A DNA stretch of 64,000 bases from Streptomyces sp. ALI-76-A (GTDB taxonomy: Bacteria; Actinomycetota; Actinomycetes; Streptomycetales; Streptomycetaceae): positions 1-64,000 of the forward strand of contig NZ_JASVWB010000003.1 in NCBI RefSeq assembly GCF_030287445.1. The letters are read 5' to 3'. This document shows, one piece after another, positions 6,479-15,306 of the stretch. Under the pieces are notes generated by a model. That model was given only the letters and a program-made list of their open reading frames with translations, did no database searches and was not told the DNA's origin. How positions within the stretch are numbered: position 1 is the first letter of the stretch; every line of letters starts with the position of its first letter. The translations under genes and the position numbers were made by a program.

Positions 6479-8959
6479 ATGTCGAGGGCGACACTCCTCG
6501 CGATGCAGCCGAACCCGGCCGACGACGCCACGGACAGCTCTGCAGTCCTTCCGCGGCAGCGGGCCGCGCTGCGGTCGGTGCCGACCTCCGGGAAGCCGGA
6601 CAGCAAGGGCCCGGAGGACCCGCTGCGTCTTGGTCGGAAGATGCGGTTGCGGTTGCTCGCCGCGGTCCAGGCGCTGCTGGCGAACCCGTCGATTGCCGGG
6701 CTGAAGGATGCGCCGAAGCTGGCGGCGGTGGTGCTGTACGCGAAGTCGCGGGCGCCCAAGGGCGAGAAGAACGACCTCCAGACCTCCATCTGGGGCTCGG
6801 AGCTCGGCCGATGGATGGGCATGAAGGAATCCACGGTCCACCACAAGGTGCTGCCCGTGCTGCGTGGTTCGGGCGCACTGCGCACGAGGGTGGTGACGGA
6901 CGCGAAGGGGCACCCGACCGGGCTGGACTGCCTGGTCATGCCGCTATGGAACGCCCACCACGGCGGGGGAGCGGGGCACCCGCTCGCATTAACGAAGGCG
7001 GAGCTGGCGACGCTGCTGCGTCTCATTGAGGTGCTGTTCGGGCACGGCTGGACGCCTGAAGGCAAGGAGCCGACGCCGCCAGGGCTGCTGGCCAGCCGTA
7101 CGGGCAAGGGCGCGGCGACCGACCGGCTCGGGCTGCTGCTGATGGTGCTGAACACGAGGGCTTCGGGCTGGCTGCAGCTGTGCGGCGGCTCGGTCAGGAA
7201 GAAGGAGGGGCGTGGGGCGGCGACGCTGGCGCGGCTGCTGGGCTGTTCGCCGTCCGGGGCGCGGAAGGTCCTGGCCAGGTTGGTGGAGGCGGGTGTCGTG
7301 GCGCGGCAGCGGAAGTCGACGGCGACGCGGATGAATGGCCGGGGCAAGGTCATGTTGCTGCCGGTCGCCCGCGCGTACGGTCGCACCCTGGCCTTTGTGG
7401 AGACTGTTGAAGGGCCTGATCCTGTGTTTTCGGCGCGTCCTGATGGTGCGTGCGGAGATCATGCTCCGGCTGGTGCGGCCGGGACCCTTGGCACGACTGG
7501 GATCTGCGGTGCTGAAGGCCCCGAGAATGCGGTGGATCAGGAGCGTCCCGATGGTGCAGAGCTCCACGCAGACCACGCTTCTGTGGTTACTCCCGTAGGT
7601 CCGCTCCAGCTTTCTTATGGTTTTTCCGGCGAAGGCCGTGAGGGTGAAGGCCGTCGGCCGGAGCGCGTGTGCGTGCGCGAGGACCAGGCCGCCGACGGCG
7701 GGGACGCCGTTGACGAGTCGGCGCCGCCGGTGGCTGAGGACGGCCCGCTGCGCGGGGAAAAGCCGAAGGAGTCTCCGGTCGATGAGCGGGATGGGCGGCG
7801 TGCTGCCGGGGCTGTCGCCGGTGGCCGGCCGAAGGCCGTGCGCTGGGACAAGGCACAGCAGCAGCGGAGGGTGGGGCTCCCGGATGATCTTGGTCTACGG
7901 GTGGCTCTGGGACCGATCTCCGGGCTGTGGGAGCGACTGTCCGGCTGGCAGCAGGACCAGGTCGAGGCGGCCGCGAAGGCGGAGCTGAAGTTGCTGACCG
8001 GCATACTGGAGCAGCCGGAGACGGCGGCGCGGCTGCTGGCCGACCGGCTCAAAGACCGGCTGGCGGAGACCGGCGGCGAGGCCCTGGTCGACCGCCCGTA
8101 CCCGTGGCTGATCCGCCGCGGCCTGGTGCAGCGTCAGGCGTGCTCGGACTGCCGGTGCGACGAGGGGATCCGGCTGGACACCGGCGGCGAGTGCGAGAAC
8201 TGCAACAACGTGCTCCACATCCGGCTTGCCCGGCGGGCGAAGATCGCGGCGCAGGTCGACCGGGAGCTGCCCGGGCTGGCCAATGGTGAACGCCGCAGGG
8301 TGCTTGAGGAGCGACTGCGCGAGCACACCGTGCTCGAGGCGGAGCGCACCCGGCGTCGACATGCCCGTGCGGTGGTTGAGGTGGAGGGGCGGAGGGCGGC
8401 CGCGGAACGGCGCCGAGCGTGGGAGGAGAAGGTTGAGCGGGCACGGCGGTCGGCTCCCTGCTCGGGGTGCGGTCTGCCGGACGCGGCGGGCCTGTGCCCA
8501 CTCTGCTCGTACGCCCGGCGCACGGACCTGCTGGTGCGGGAGGCCGTCGACTTGGCGGTCGCCGTGCGGGCCGACCTGGACGACGCGGAGCAGGTCGCGC
8601 AGCTCACGGCGCGCTGTGAGGCTGACACTCGGACGCTGATTGCTGACGTGTGCAGGCGCCGCGGTGGGGATGAGGTCTGGGCCGCGTACGCGGCCCAGGA
8701 GGTCGCCGAACGGGTCCGTGACGAGCGTCGGGTGGCCGCTGAGCGGCGGTTGATGGCGAGCGAGGACGCCGTAGCGGAGGCGGACGCCGCGTACGAGGCA
8801 GCGCTGCGCCAGCGGCCCCACGAACATCAGGGCGCCCAAGCTGCCGCGGATGCCGCCTGTCGCCGTACCGCGGGCTATCTGCTGCGCAGCAGGCTCGGAC
8901 AGCTGACGGTGCTGCGGGCGCGGGTGGCGGCCGGCCGGTCGCACCGCGGGGTCGCGTGA
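6479..8959 (+). CDS. Candidate plasmid replication initiator (large HTH protein with CxxC clusters)
   Basis: ATG 6479 gives an 826-residue protein. Residues ~45-330 look like tandem winged-helix modules (SELGRWMGMKESTVHHKVLP; ARLLGCSPSGARKVLARLVE; EAGVVARQRKSTATRMNG). The middle is acidic and low complexity. The C-terminal half has two Cys clusters (CSDCRCDEG...CENC, and CSGCGLPDAAGLCPLC) plus long Arg/Glu-rich helices likely to form coiled coils. Large proteins of this architecture precede the helicase gene on Streptomyces linear plasmids, and here a DciA-like protein and a DnaB-like helicase follow within 2 kb. That makes an initiator role likely but not proven. Alternative starts are GTG 6476 and GTG 6449. 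A transcription regulator is the main alternative. Confidence 0.55.
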   Translation: MSRATLLAMQPNPADDATDSSAVLPRQRAALRSVPTSGKPDSKGPEDPLRLGRKMRLRLLAAVQALLANPSIAGLKDAPKLAAVVLYAKSRAPKGEKNDLQTSIWGSELGRWMGMKESTVHHKVLPVLRGSGALRTRVVTDAKGHPTGLDCLVMPLWNAHHGGGAGHPLALTKAELATLLRLIEVLFGHGWTPEGKEPTPPGLLASRTGKGAATDRLGLLLMVLNTRASGWLQLCGGSVRKKEGRGAATLARLLGCSPSGARKVLARLVEAGVVARQRKSTATRMNGRGKVMLLPVARAYGRTLAFVETVEGPDPVFSARPDGACGDHAPAGAAGTLGTTGICGAEGPENAVDQERPDGAELHADHASVVTPVGPLQLSYGFSGEGREGEGRRPERVCVREDQAADGGDAVDESAPPVAEDGPLRGEKPKESPVDERDGRRAAGAVAGGRPKAVRWDKAQQQRRVGLPDDLGLRVALGPISGLWERLSGWQQDQVEAAAKAELKLLTGILEQPETAARLLADRLKDRLAETGGEALVDRPYPWLIRRGLVQRQACSDCRCDEGIRLDTGGECENCNNVLHIRLARRAKIAAQVDRELPGLANGERRRVLEERLREHTVLEAERTRRRHARAVVEVEGRRAAAERRRAWEEKVERARRSAPCSGCGLPDAAGLCPLCSYARRTDLLVREAVDLAVAVRADLDDAEQVAQLTARCEADTRTLIADVCRRRGGDEVWAAYAAQEVAERVRDERRVAAERRLMASEDAVAEADAAYEAALRQRPHEHQGAQAAADAACRRTAGYLLRSRLGQLTVLRARVAAGRSHRGVA

Positions 8960-9072
8960 AGGCTGTGGGAGCGTCAAGGTCTGCCATTAGCCTGAGAGTT
9001 GCTGGATTCTGCGCTGTCCGGCCGCTTTCACGGCCGGGCTGCTGGGATGTGTGTAACGGAGGCTGAGCCGAT

Positions 9073-9522
9073 ATGGGTGTTCCTTCCCAGCAGGGGCCGG
9101 GCGAGGATCTGGTGCCGGTGTGGGGGCGCAAGCTGACGGTGCCGTGTCCGCACTGCACTCTGGCGACGCAGCGTCGCCGCACCTTGGACTTCGACGGGGT
9201 GAACATCTACCGGTCGCAGGCCGGCCCCGATCCGGCTCGTGTGGTGGAGGGCGAGGACCCGTCGGTGGAACGGGTGTGGATCGCGCTGATGCCGGGGGAC
9301 TATCCGGCGAGGCTCTTCGCGGACACCGAGGTCTACCATCTGGTCGGCGGGATCGCCTGGCCAGGACCGCATCACCGCGACTACGGCAACGCCAAGGTGG
9401 TGCATGACGCCTGCTGTCCCGGCCTGCACCGCAGTCCGCCGGCCAGCAGCCGGGGCGCCGGTGAACTGTGGCGGGCCATGCGGCTGAGACTGGCCCGCAG
9501 CAGCGAGCCCTCCACCGACTGA
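9073..9522 (+). CDS. Hypothetical Cys-containing protein in the replication block
   Basis: ATG 9073, with GGAGG about 10 nt upstream, encodes 149 residues. CPHC near residue 25 and a later DACC could make a zinc site. The central part (RVWIALMPGDYPARLFADTE) is well-formed globular sequence. It sits between the candidate initiator and the genes leading to DciA/DnaB, all on the plus strand with short gaps, so co-expression is likely. I do not recognise a family. Confidence 0.55.
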   Translation: MGVPSQQGPGEDLVPVWGRKLTVPCPHCTLATQRRRTLDFDGVNIYRSQAGPDPARVVEGEDPSVERVWIALMPGDYPARLFADTEVYHLVGGIAWPGPHHRDYGNAKVVHDACCPGLHRSPPASSRGAGELWRAMRLRLARSSEPSTD

Positions 9523-9587
9523 CGACACCGAAGGCTTCGAGCCCGTCCCAGGATGGCGGCGCCCGTGGCTGTACGAAGGGGACAACC

Positions 9588-10160
9588 GTGAACCATGCCC
9601 AGCTCATCGCCCTGGGGCGGTCTCTTCGCGTCGCAGGAGAACACGGTCAACGCCTCGATGAGAGTGGCCCTGATACCAACCTGGACGAGATCCGCCGGGA
9701 TCTTGAGCGGGCCCTGGGCCTGCTCGACGACTCCATCAGCACTGCCAAGCCGGTCACCCGCTGCCCCGAGCACCCGGGTGGTCCTGTTGACCCGGACGCA
9801 GCTGATCTGTGTCTGCTGTGCGAGACGCGCCGTCGGGCAGGGCTGCGCATCCCCAGCTCCCGCGCAGCAGCGGAAGAGCCGGACGCGGCAGGCGAGGCGC
9901 CGTCGCGGGTGCAGTCGCGCCACAGTGTCCGCGCGGACCAGCCGGAGCCGAAGAAGCGCTGGATTCCGGAGATGTGGAACGGGCAGGCCTGGCAGGTGTG
10001 CGGCACCCCGCGTCAGGACGAACGGGTCGCCGAAAGCTACCTCGCGCAGCTGCGCTCCGGCCCGGAAGGGGCCTCCGCTTACCGGCTGGTGTACGCCTTC
10101 ACCGACCACGACGTCGTCCGCGTCTGGGGTACCCCGGCGCTCCGCCAGGCTGAACTGTGA
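9588..10160 (+). CDS. Hypothetical protein translationally coupled to the DciA-like gene
   Basis: GTG 9588 has GAAGGGG upstream and gives 190 residues. An N-terminal helical segment (HAQLIALGRSLRVAGEHG, LDEIRRDLERALGLLDD) is followed by CPEHPGG...CLLCETRRRAG, a plausible zinc knuckle, a linker, and a C-terminal domain WIPEMWNGQAWQVCGTPR...YRLVYAFTDHDVVRVWGTP that has an SPOR- or DUF-like feel. Its stop overlaps the start of the next gene (GTGA), so the two are translated together. Function is unknown; position suggests an accessory replication protein. Confidence 0.6.
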   Translation: MNHAQLIALGRSLRVAGEHGQRLDESGPDTNLDEIRRDLERALGLLDDSISTAKPVTRCPEHPGGPVDPDAADLCLLCETRRRAGLRIPSSRAAAEEPDAAGEAPSRVQSRHSVRADQPEPKKRWIPEMWNGQAWQVCGTPRQDERVAESYLAQLRSGPEGASAYRLVYAFTDHDVVRVWGTPALRQAEL

Positions 10161-10723
10161 ACGACCAGCAGCCGGGCGGCGAAGGGCGGATCGATCTGGC
10201 GCGGGTGGCCCTGCGCCGCGCTCGTGAGGACGCCCGGCTGCACCGCTTCACCGAGCGTGCCCCCGTGGGCGGTCGTCGGCGCGTGCGAGGACGGACCCCG
10301 CCGGTCCTCCTCGGGCGAGCCCTGCTTGACCTATTCCCTGCGGCCGAGGTCTCACCGATGCCGGCCTGGTCTTCGGTAGCCGGCCCACTGGCCCGGCACG
10401 TGGCCCCTGCCGCGTTCGACTCCGAGACCGGAACGCTCACCCTGGCCGCGAGCTCTGTGGCCTGGCTGACCCAGACCAGGCTCCTGGCTGACCGTCTCGT
10501 GCGGGCGCTCAATGACGTGCTCGGAGCGGGTACGGTGCGCCAACTCCACCTAGTGAAGAAAGCCCCCTCCACGATCCTTCCGCCACCGCCACCGGCGCCC
10601 GAGTGTCTACGCGTACAACCGAAGCCGGCCGTGCTGCCGCCCGATCCCGCCATCGAGGCGGCCCTGAACCGACAGGCTCATCAACTCCCGCGCGAAGCAA
10701 CCCAGTTCACCCACCCGGGGTAA
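10157..10723 (+). CDS. DciA-like (DUF721) protein, candidate helicase loader
   Basis: The 188-residue product starts at a GTG overlapping the previous stop. It opens with IDLARVALRRAREDARLHR and has the DUF721 core W-x-x-V-A-G-P-L-A-R-H-V-x-P followed by GTLTLAASSVAWLTQTRLLA and LVRALNDVLGAGTVRQLHLV. This is the usual Streptomyces DciA layout (N-terminal ALxxARxxA motif, then the KH-like DUF721 fold). DciA is the ancestral bacterial protein that recruits or operates the replicative helicase DnaB. A DnaB-like helicase gene starts 107 bp downstream, so this replicon appears to bring its own loader-helicase pair. Assignment of the domain is confident; loading of this particular helicase is inference. 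Confidence 0.8.
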   Translation: MNDQQPGGEGRIDLARVALRRAREDARLHRFTERAPVGGRRRVRGRTPPVLLGRALLDLFPAAEVSPMPAWSSVAGPLARHVAPAAFDSETGTLTLAASSVAWLTQTRLLADRLVRALNDVLGAGTVRQLHLVKKAPSTILPPPPPAPECLRVQPKPAVLPPDPAIEAALNRQAHQLPREATQFTHPG

Positions 10724-10830
10724 GAGGACCGAAACCGTGATCATGCGGTCCGGACCGCAGCTACCCTGACCTGGCGGCCGGACGCCACAGGACGCGGACA
10801 TGGAGCGGGACACGGGGGAGAGGGGTCAGG

Positions 10831-12177
10831 GTGACCAGCGACGACAACGATGCCGCACTGCACGATCCGCACGATCTTCAAGCGGAGAAGGCTGTGCTGA
10901 AGGCAATGCTGCTGTCGAAGGACGCGATCGCCGACATCGGCGAGGTCCTCCACGGCCACGACTTCTACCGGCCCGCCCACGAGCTGATCTACACGACGAT
11001 CCTCGCCCTGTACGAACGCAGCCAGCCCACGGACCCCCTCGCGGTGGCCGCCCACCTCACCCAGGACGGCCGCCTGGAGAAGGCTGGCGGATCCGAGTAC
11101 ATCACCGCCCTCATCAACGGCCCCTCCTCTTCACGGAGCTGGCTGGCCCAGGCTGAGCGCGTGCAGAACGCGGCGATGCTCCGCCGCACCAAAATCGCCG
11201 CTGTACATATCGAGGACCTTGCCTCCGACGCGTCACCGGACGCCGCGGAACGCATCGCCGACCAGGCACAGGCCGAGATCTTCGCCGCCACCACCCGGCG
11301 CCCCCTGCTCCCGCCGGCCAGCCCGATCGGCGACATCATGGAGGACACCCTCGACTGGATCGAGGCCACCGGCGGCCGCGAGGCCACCCTGCCCGGCGTA
11401 CCCACTGGCTTCACCGACCTTGACTCCCTCACCGGCGGCCTCCACCCCGGACAGCTGATTGTTATCGCCGCCCGCCCCGCCATGGGCAAGTCCACCCTCG
11501 CCCTCGACTTCGTCCGCTCCGCCAGCATCAAGCACGCCCTGCCCAGCGCCGTCTTCACCCTGGAAGCCGACCAAAGGGAAGTCGGCATGCGGATCCTGTC
11601 CGCCGAAGCCCGCGTCGCCCTGCACCACATGCGCTCCGGCACGATGACCGACGAGGACTGGACCCGGCTGGCCAGGCGGATGCCGGACGTCAGCGCCGCC
11701 CCTATCTACATCCAGGACGGCTCCTACTCCAACGTCCACGACCTGCGCGCCCACTGCCGTTACCTGCAGGCCCGGGCCGGCGTGCAGCTCATCGTCGTCG
11801 ACGCCGTCCACTTGCTCACCTACGGCACCCGGCCCCTGAACTCCCGCTACGAAGAGATCTCCGAGATCGCCCGCTGCCTGAAACTGCTCGCCAAAGAGCT
11901 CCGGCTGCCGATCGTCGCGATCTCCACCCTCAACCGCAGTCCCGAGCAGCGCACCGACAAGAAACCGATGATCAACGACCTTCGGGACTCCGGCGCCCTC
12001 GAGGACAACGCCGACGTCGTGATCCTCCTGCACCGCGAGGACGCCTACGAAAAGGACTCGCCCCGCGCCGGCGAGGCCGACTTCATCGTCGCCAAACACC
12101 GCCACGGGCCCACCGCCACCATCACCGTCGCCTTCCAGGGCCACTACTCCCGCTTCGTCGACATGGCCCAGACCTAG
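10831..12177 (+). CDS. DnaB-like replicative helicase
   Basis: GTG 10831 follows GAGAGGGGTC and encodes 448 residues, normal for DnaB. The N-terminal domain (DPHDLQAEKAVLKAMLLSK; HDFYRPAHELIYTTILALYE) is linked to a RecA-like core with Walker A ARPAMGKST (catalytic K220), the DnaB-type FTLEADQREVGMRIL, Walker B LIVVDAVHLL and a C-terminal motif STLNRSPEQRTDKKP...RDSGALEDNADVVILLHRED. The usual DYLQ after Walker B reads DAVH and the usual SQLNR reads STLNR, so it is a divergent member. DnaB unwinds DNA 5' to 3' at the fork. Together with the DciA-like gene and the large initiator candidate it makes a self-contained replication block. An imperfect hairpin (GTGTCGGA at 12204, TCCGACAC at 12243) follows the stop. 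Confidence 0.9.
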   Translation: MTSDDNDAALHDPHDLQAEKAVLKAMLLSKDAIADIGEVLHGHDFYRPAHELIYTTILALYERSQPTDPLAVAAHLTQDGRLEKAGGSEYITALINGPSSSRSWLAQAERVQNAAMLRRTKIAAVHIEDLASDASPDAAERIADQAQAEIFAATTRRPLLPPASPIGDIMEDTLDWIEATGGREATLPGVPTGFTDLDSLTGGLHPGQLIVIAARPAMGKSTLALDFVRSASIKHALPSAVFTLEADQREVGMRILSAEARVALHHMRSGTMTDEDWTRLARRMPDVSAAPIYIQDGSYSNVHDLRAHCRYLQARAGVQLIVVDAVHLLTYGTRPLNSRYEEISEIARCLKLLAKELRLPIVAISTLNRSPEQRTDKKPMINDLRDSGALEDNADVVILLHREDAYEKDSPRAGEADFIVAKHRHGPTATITVAFQGHYSRFVDMAQT

Positions 12178-12286
12178 ACCGGACCTGTAGGGTCTCAAAT
12201 TTCGTGTCGGAATCTCACGGTCGATGTCGGATTGAAGTCGGATCCGACACTGCGCTGAGATTCGCAGGCCGCTGCCGCCAAGCGTC

Positions 12287-12949
12287 TCATTGGCTCAGGC
12301 GGGCGGCCTTGATCGCGCGTTGGGCGAAGACGTCCTCCCGGCGGCCTTCCATCTGCCGCAACGCGTCCTTGCGGTCCCGCTTGGAGAGCCGATCAAGATA
12401 CGTGTGGCCGACGAGGTGATCGGTCTCGTGCTGCAGACACCGGGCGAAGTAACCCATCCCCTCGATGACGAGAGGGGCGCCGTCCTTGTCGAACCCACGG
12501 GCGATAGCACGATCGGTGCGGGGAACCGCCATGGCGGCGCCGGGCACGGACAGACAGCCCTCGAAGTCGTCAATGAGTCGCCGACTTCCCGGATCAGGCA
12601 GGTCCAGAACTGGGTTGATGATGTGACCGACATGCCGGATCCCATAGTCGTCCGGGCAGTCATACACGAACAGCCGCAGGTCGACGTCAACCTGGTTGGC
12701 GGCCAGGCCGGCGCCGTCGGCGACATACATGGTCAGGAACAGGTCGTCGATTAACGCCGACAACTCCGGAGTCCCGAACTCGGTCACCTCCCGGCACGGA
12801 CGGCTCAGCACCTCCTCACCCACCACCGTGACCCTGCGAACCGAACCCCGTTCTGCCTCCGGTGGCAGAGCCGGATAGGTGTCCACTGGGCGGCCTTGCA
12901 CACGGATTCGCCGGTCGACGGAACGGGACCGCTCGTGACGAACAGACAT
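12287..12949 (-). CDS. def: Peptide deformylase
   Basis: I start at ATG 12949, which has AAGGGAGA 7 nt upstream; the 220-residue product carries an extra ~35-residue N-terminal arm. All three catalytic motifs are intact: G79-AGLAANQ86 (GxGxAAxQ), E130-GCLS134 (Cys132 metal ligand) and Q173-HETDH178 (two His ligands and the catalytic Glu). The enzyme removes the formyl group from nascent protein N-termini using Fe2+ and is the target of actinonin. An accessory copy next to its own regulator suggests conditional or resistance-type expression, which is inference. It is transcribed divergently from the winged-helix gene at 13060, with two palindromes between them. Confidence 0.92.
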   Translation of the reverse strand: MSVRHERSRSVDRRIRVQGRPVDTYPALPPEAERGSVRRVTVVGEEVLSRPCREVTEFGTPELSALIDDLFLTMYVADGAGLAANQVDVDLRLFVYDCPDDYGIRHVGHIINPVLDLPDPGSRRLIDDFEGCLSVPGAAMAVPRTDRAIARGFDKDGAPLVIEGMGYFARCLQHETDHLVGHTYLDRLSKRDRKDALRQMEGRREDVFAQRAIKAARLSQ

Positions 12950-13033
12950 GGCTGTCTCCCTTTTGCGCACGCCACAGATGCCACGGAGGTCACCGCAGCT
13001 GATGCCTTCAGTAGGACTACTGCTTGCCAAGCT

Positions 13034-13060
13034 CTTTGCAAAGTAGCAGACTTTGCAAAG
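13034..13060. promoter_or_regulatory. Twin CTTTGCAAAG palindromes, probable operator
   Basis: Two exact copies of the perfect palindrome CTTTGCAAAG lie at 13034-13043 and 13051-13060, 17 bp apart centre to centre. The second abuts the GTG start of the winged-helix gene, and a related CTTGCCAAG is at 13023. Spacing near two helical turns suits cooperative binding of a dimeric repressor. Confidence 0.65.
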
Positions 13061-13641
13061 TGACTGAAGATGACGTCAACACCCCGGACGACCAGGCAGC
13101 CAGCACCGGCGAAGAGTTGCGCGAGCACGAGGTCCGCACAGCCTTGCTGGACCTGCTCGCCGAAGTCGGCACCATCACGGCGACCGAAGCCGCCTCCCAG
13201 CTGGGCTACAGCTCCGGCCTCTGCTCATTTCACCTACGGCAACTCGCACGTCACGGATACATCGAAGAGGCACCCCACCGCGGGGGCCGCGCACGTCCCT
13301 GGCGTCTGAGGCAGCACACCCCCGCAGCCGACGGTTCCATGGCGGAGGAGCAGTTCGGCGACCTGGCCCGCGGGCTGGAGGACGAAAGTTGGCAGCGATG
13401 GCTGACCCAGCGAGACGAGGCGCCTGCCGAATGGCGTCACGACGAAGCCTTCAGTGCCGTCGCCTACCTGACACCCGAAGAGATGAGCCGGGTCGCGGAC
13501 GTGATCCGACGAGCGCTCCTGCCCTACCACGACCGCGAACAACGTCCTCTGGCCCGGCCCGACGGCGCTCGACCGGTGGCTCTCATCACCCGACTGTTCC
13601 CCCTGCTTCCCCACACAGCAGACGGCGCGGACCAGGACTGA
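13060..13641 (+). CDS. Winged-helix transcriptional regulator
   Basis: GTG 13060 is chosen because the upstream sequence is taken up by the operator-like palindromes; a TTG at 13024 is the alternative. The 193-residue protein has an ArsR-like winged helix at about residues 25-85 (REHEVRTALLDLLAEVGTIT, ATEAASQLGYSSGLCSFHLR, LARHGYIEEAPHRGGRARPW) and a C-terminal helical domain (FGDLARGLEDESWQRWL; AYLTPEEMSRVADVIRRALL) typical of Streptomyces wHTH proteins. The mRNA may be leaderless. It likely controls itself and the divergent deformylase through the CTTTGCAAAG sites; this is inferred from position. Confidence 0.82.
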   Translation: MTEDDVNTPDDQAASTGEELREHEVRTALLDLLAEVGTITATEAASQLGYSSGLCSFHLRQLARHGYIEEAPHRGGRARPWRLRQHTPAADGSMAEEQFGDLARGLEDESWQRWLTQRDEAPAEWRHDEAFSAVAYLTPEEMSRVADVIRRALLPYHDREQRPLARPDGARPVALITRLFPLLPHTADGADQD

Positions 13642-13857
13642 GAAGGCGTCGGGCGTTTCGCACTTACTTGAGGAAATGACACGACGCTGAGACAGCAGGC
13701 AGATGACACGACGTGAGACAGTCTGAAAACGTCCAGGCCACGGCGTCGTCGCATGACACAGCGGCTGAGAACCTACACCTGGATCGACACGCCCTGTCAC
13801 GGCGTAGGTCAGCTCAGAAAGTGCGGCAACCGCATCAAAGAGCAGGGGGAGAACTTG

Positions 13858-14319
13858 ATGGAGCACACCACCGACGGCTGGAACCGGAAAGACCAGCCCA
13901 TGCGGTTCGCCTTCGTCACGACGGAGGGCGAACTCAGCTTCGACACCAAGCTGTACCACGACATCCAGGCCCAGATCGGTGGCCGCGGAGTCGGCGAGAC
14001 CGGCCACGAGTCCCTGCGCAGCCTGTACCCCGTCACCGCGTACTTCTACGTGCCCTACGACCAGGACGACCGGCGCATGAACAAGGTCGCCAACGGCATG
14101 TTCTGGGAACTGAGCGGACCCGCCGCGAGAGGCACCGACGATGAGTACGAAGAAGAGCCGGACGACGACTACACCCCGGAAGACCGGGTCATTAAGCTCC
14201 GAGGACCGGTCGCGTTCATCGACCGGCACAACTGGGGCCTGAGCGGGGAGCACGAGAATGCGCTGCGGGCAGCCCATGAGACGGCCGTCCAGCGACTGCG
14301 CAACCGCGGCTGGCTGTAG
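13858..14319 (+). CDS. Hypothetical protein
   Basis: ATG 13858 has a GGGGGAG ribosome site 6-7 nt upstream and gives 153 residues. The sequence is globular and balanced (MRFAFVTTEGELSFDTKLYH; YPVTAYFYVPYDQDDRRMNK; PVAFIDRHNWGLSGEHENAL) with an acidic insert DDEYEEEPDDDY. It has no transmembrane segment, signal peptide or recognised motif. The region 13642-13857 ahead of it holds no gene I can see. Confidence 0.65.
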   Translation: MEHTTDGWNRKDQPMRFAFVTTEGELSFDTKLYHDIQAQIGGRGVGETGHESLRSLYPVTAYFYVPYDQDDRRMNKVANGMFWELSGPAARGTDDEYEEEPDDDYTPEDRVIKLRGPVAFIDRHNWGLSGEHENALRAAHETAVQRLRNRGWL

Positions 14320-14339
14320 CGCAGCCCTTAGGGTTCGCC

Positions 14340-14890
14340 AGGCGGCTCGCTATCGGCCATCAAGGCGTTCGGCTGGCAGTTCATCACCCAGCACCAGATC
14401 CTGCCCACGGCCCAGTATCCCGGCGTGCAGGTGACAACGTTCATGGACCGCGATGGGCCGGTGCAGCCGACCGGATGGCGCCAGGCGGTCTCCCAGGCGC
14501 GCGCCTCGGGCAGCCCGCTGCCGCCGCTGATGCCGGACGGCATGTACGGGATGCGCGGCGACGCGTGCCTGGCAGAGGAGAGTCCAAGATGCTCGAGAAT
14601 CTCTCCGGTCTCTACCGCGGGATTGGGTAGGGGCACCGCCCGGCGGCGAAGAAGGCGGCGAAACCGGCCGTCGACCCGCAGCGCCGTACGCCGTCCGGCT
14701 GTCGCCTCCAGCCGCAAAGGTGCTCGGTCCGCGCCGGGAGCTCCGGCCGAACTGCTCGCCCCGCTGCGCGCGGACCGGTGGGTGCTGACCCTTGAGCAGG
14801 AGTGGGCGGCGGCCCTCGCGGAATCCCGCCGACGTTCCGCTGCGCCCGGAGACCTGTACGTACGTCACCGTGCACATCGACAGCTGAACC
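14340..14890 (+). pseudogene. Degraded gene fragment (phage/plasmid-type protein)
   Basis: The plus frame reads coherent protein sequence without a start codon (AIKAFGWQFITQHQILPTAQ, then YPGVQVTTFMDRDGPVQPTG and GSPLPPLMPDGMYGMRGDA) and becomes Arg-rich and compositionally odd after about 14620. I have the impression of a protein found on Streptomyces mobile DNA but cannot name it. The absence of a start, an upstream in-frame stop near 14331, and the change of character halfway through suggest a remnant. Confidence 0.4.
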
Positions 14891-14934
14891 TGCTTCCAGA
14901 GTCGGTTTGGCGAGTGCATTCTGCCGGTGTCACG

Positions 14935-15186
14935 ATGAGTTGGGGGTGGGTTGTGGGGGCTTCTAAGCAGGGTGACAGGCGGCAGATTCAGACGGCGGTC
15001 CTGGGCAGTATTGACTCGGAGGAGCCGCTACTGCTGCCGCTGGAGGCGATCGAGCTGGACGCCTTCCGCCGCCATCACGAGCACGACACGTTCTGGTGCG
15101 GGCTGCTGCTCGGAGGCTGCGGCCTCCAGCTGACGACGAAGCTGTACACCGACCGGGTCTGTTCCCTGTCAAGTTCAGCGTGTTGA
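14935..15186 (+). pseudogene. 5' fragment of a large CoiA-like Streptomyces protein
   Basis: From ATG 14935 the frame reads MSWGWVVGASKQGDRRQIQT and then a segment ending FWCGLLLGGCGLQLTTKLYT-DRVC. I recognise this as the N-terminus of a large (>500 residue) Streptomyces protein, annotated competence-protein-CoiA-like, that continues with a HFAH motif. Here the match stops at DRVC and the frame ends 9 residues later, so most of the gene has been lost by a deletion or insertion near 15165. No function is expected. Confidence 0.5.
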
Positions 15187-15306
15187 AGTCGCAGCGGGTC
15201 TTGGCCCGGGCGGTCGGAGGTAATTGAAGGCTCGGCAGGGCCGCCCGCCGAATACGGCGGCCTGCCAAGCCTTCGCGAAGTCGGCCGGAGCTGACAGCGG
15301 TTGTGG

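Noticed and set aside
11233..12198. A 321-codon minus-strand frame opposite the helicase gene
   Set aside because: Gly/Val-rich shadow of dnaB; the plus-strand frame has all helicase motifs.
14425..15186. One continuous 253-residue plus-strand protein
   Set aside because: The frame joins two unrelated pieces, an Arg-rich degraded stretch and the start of a CoiA-like protein with its own ATG at 14935, so I split it into two remnants.
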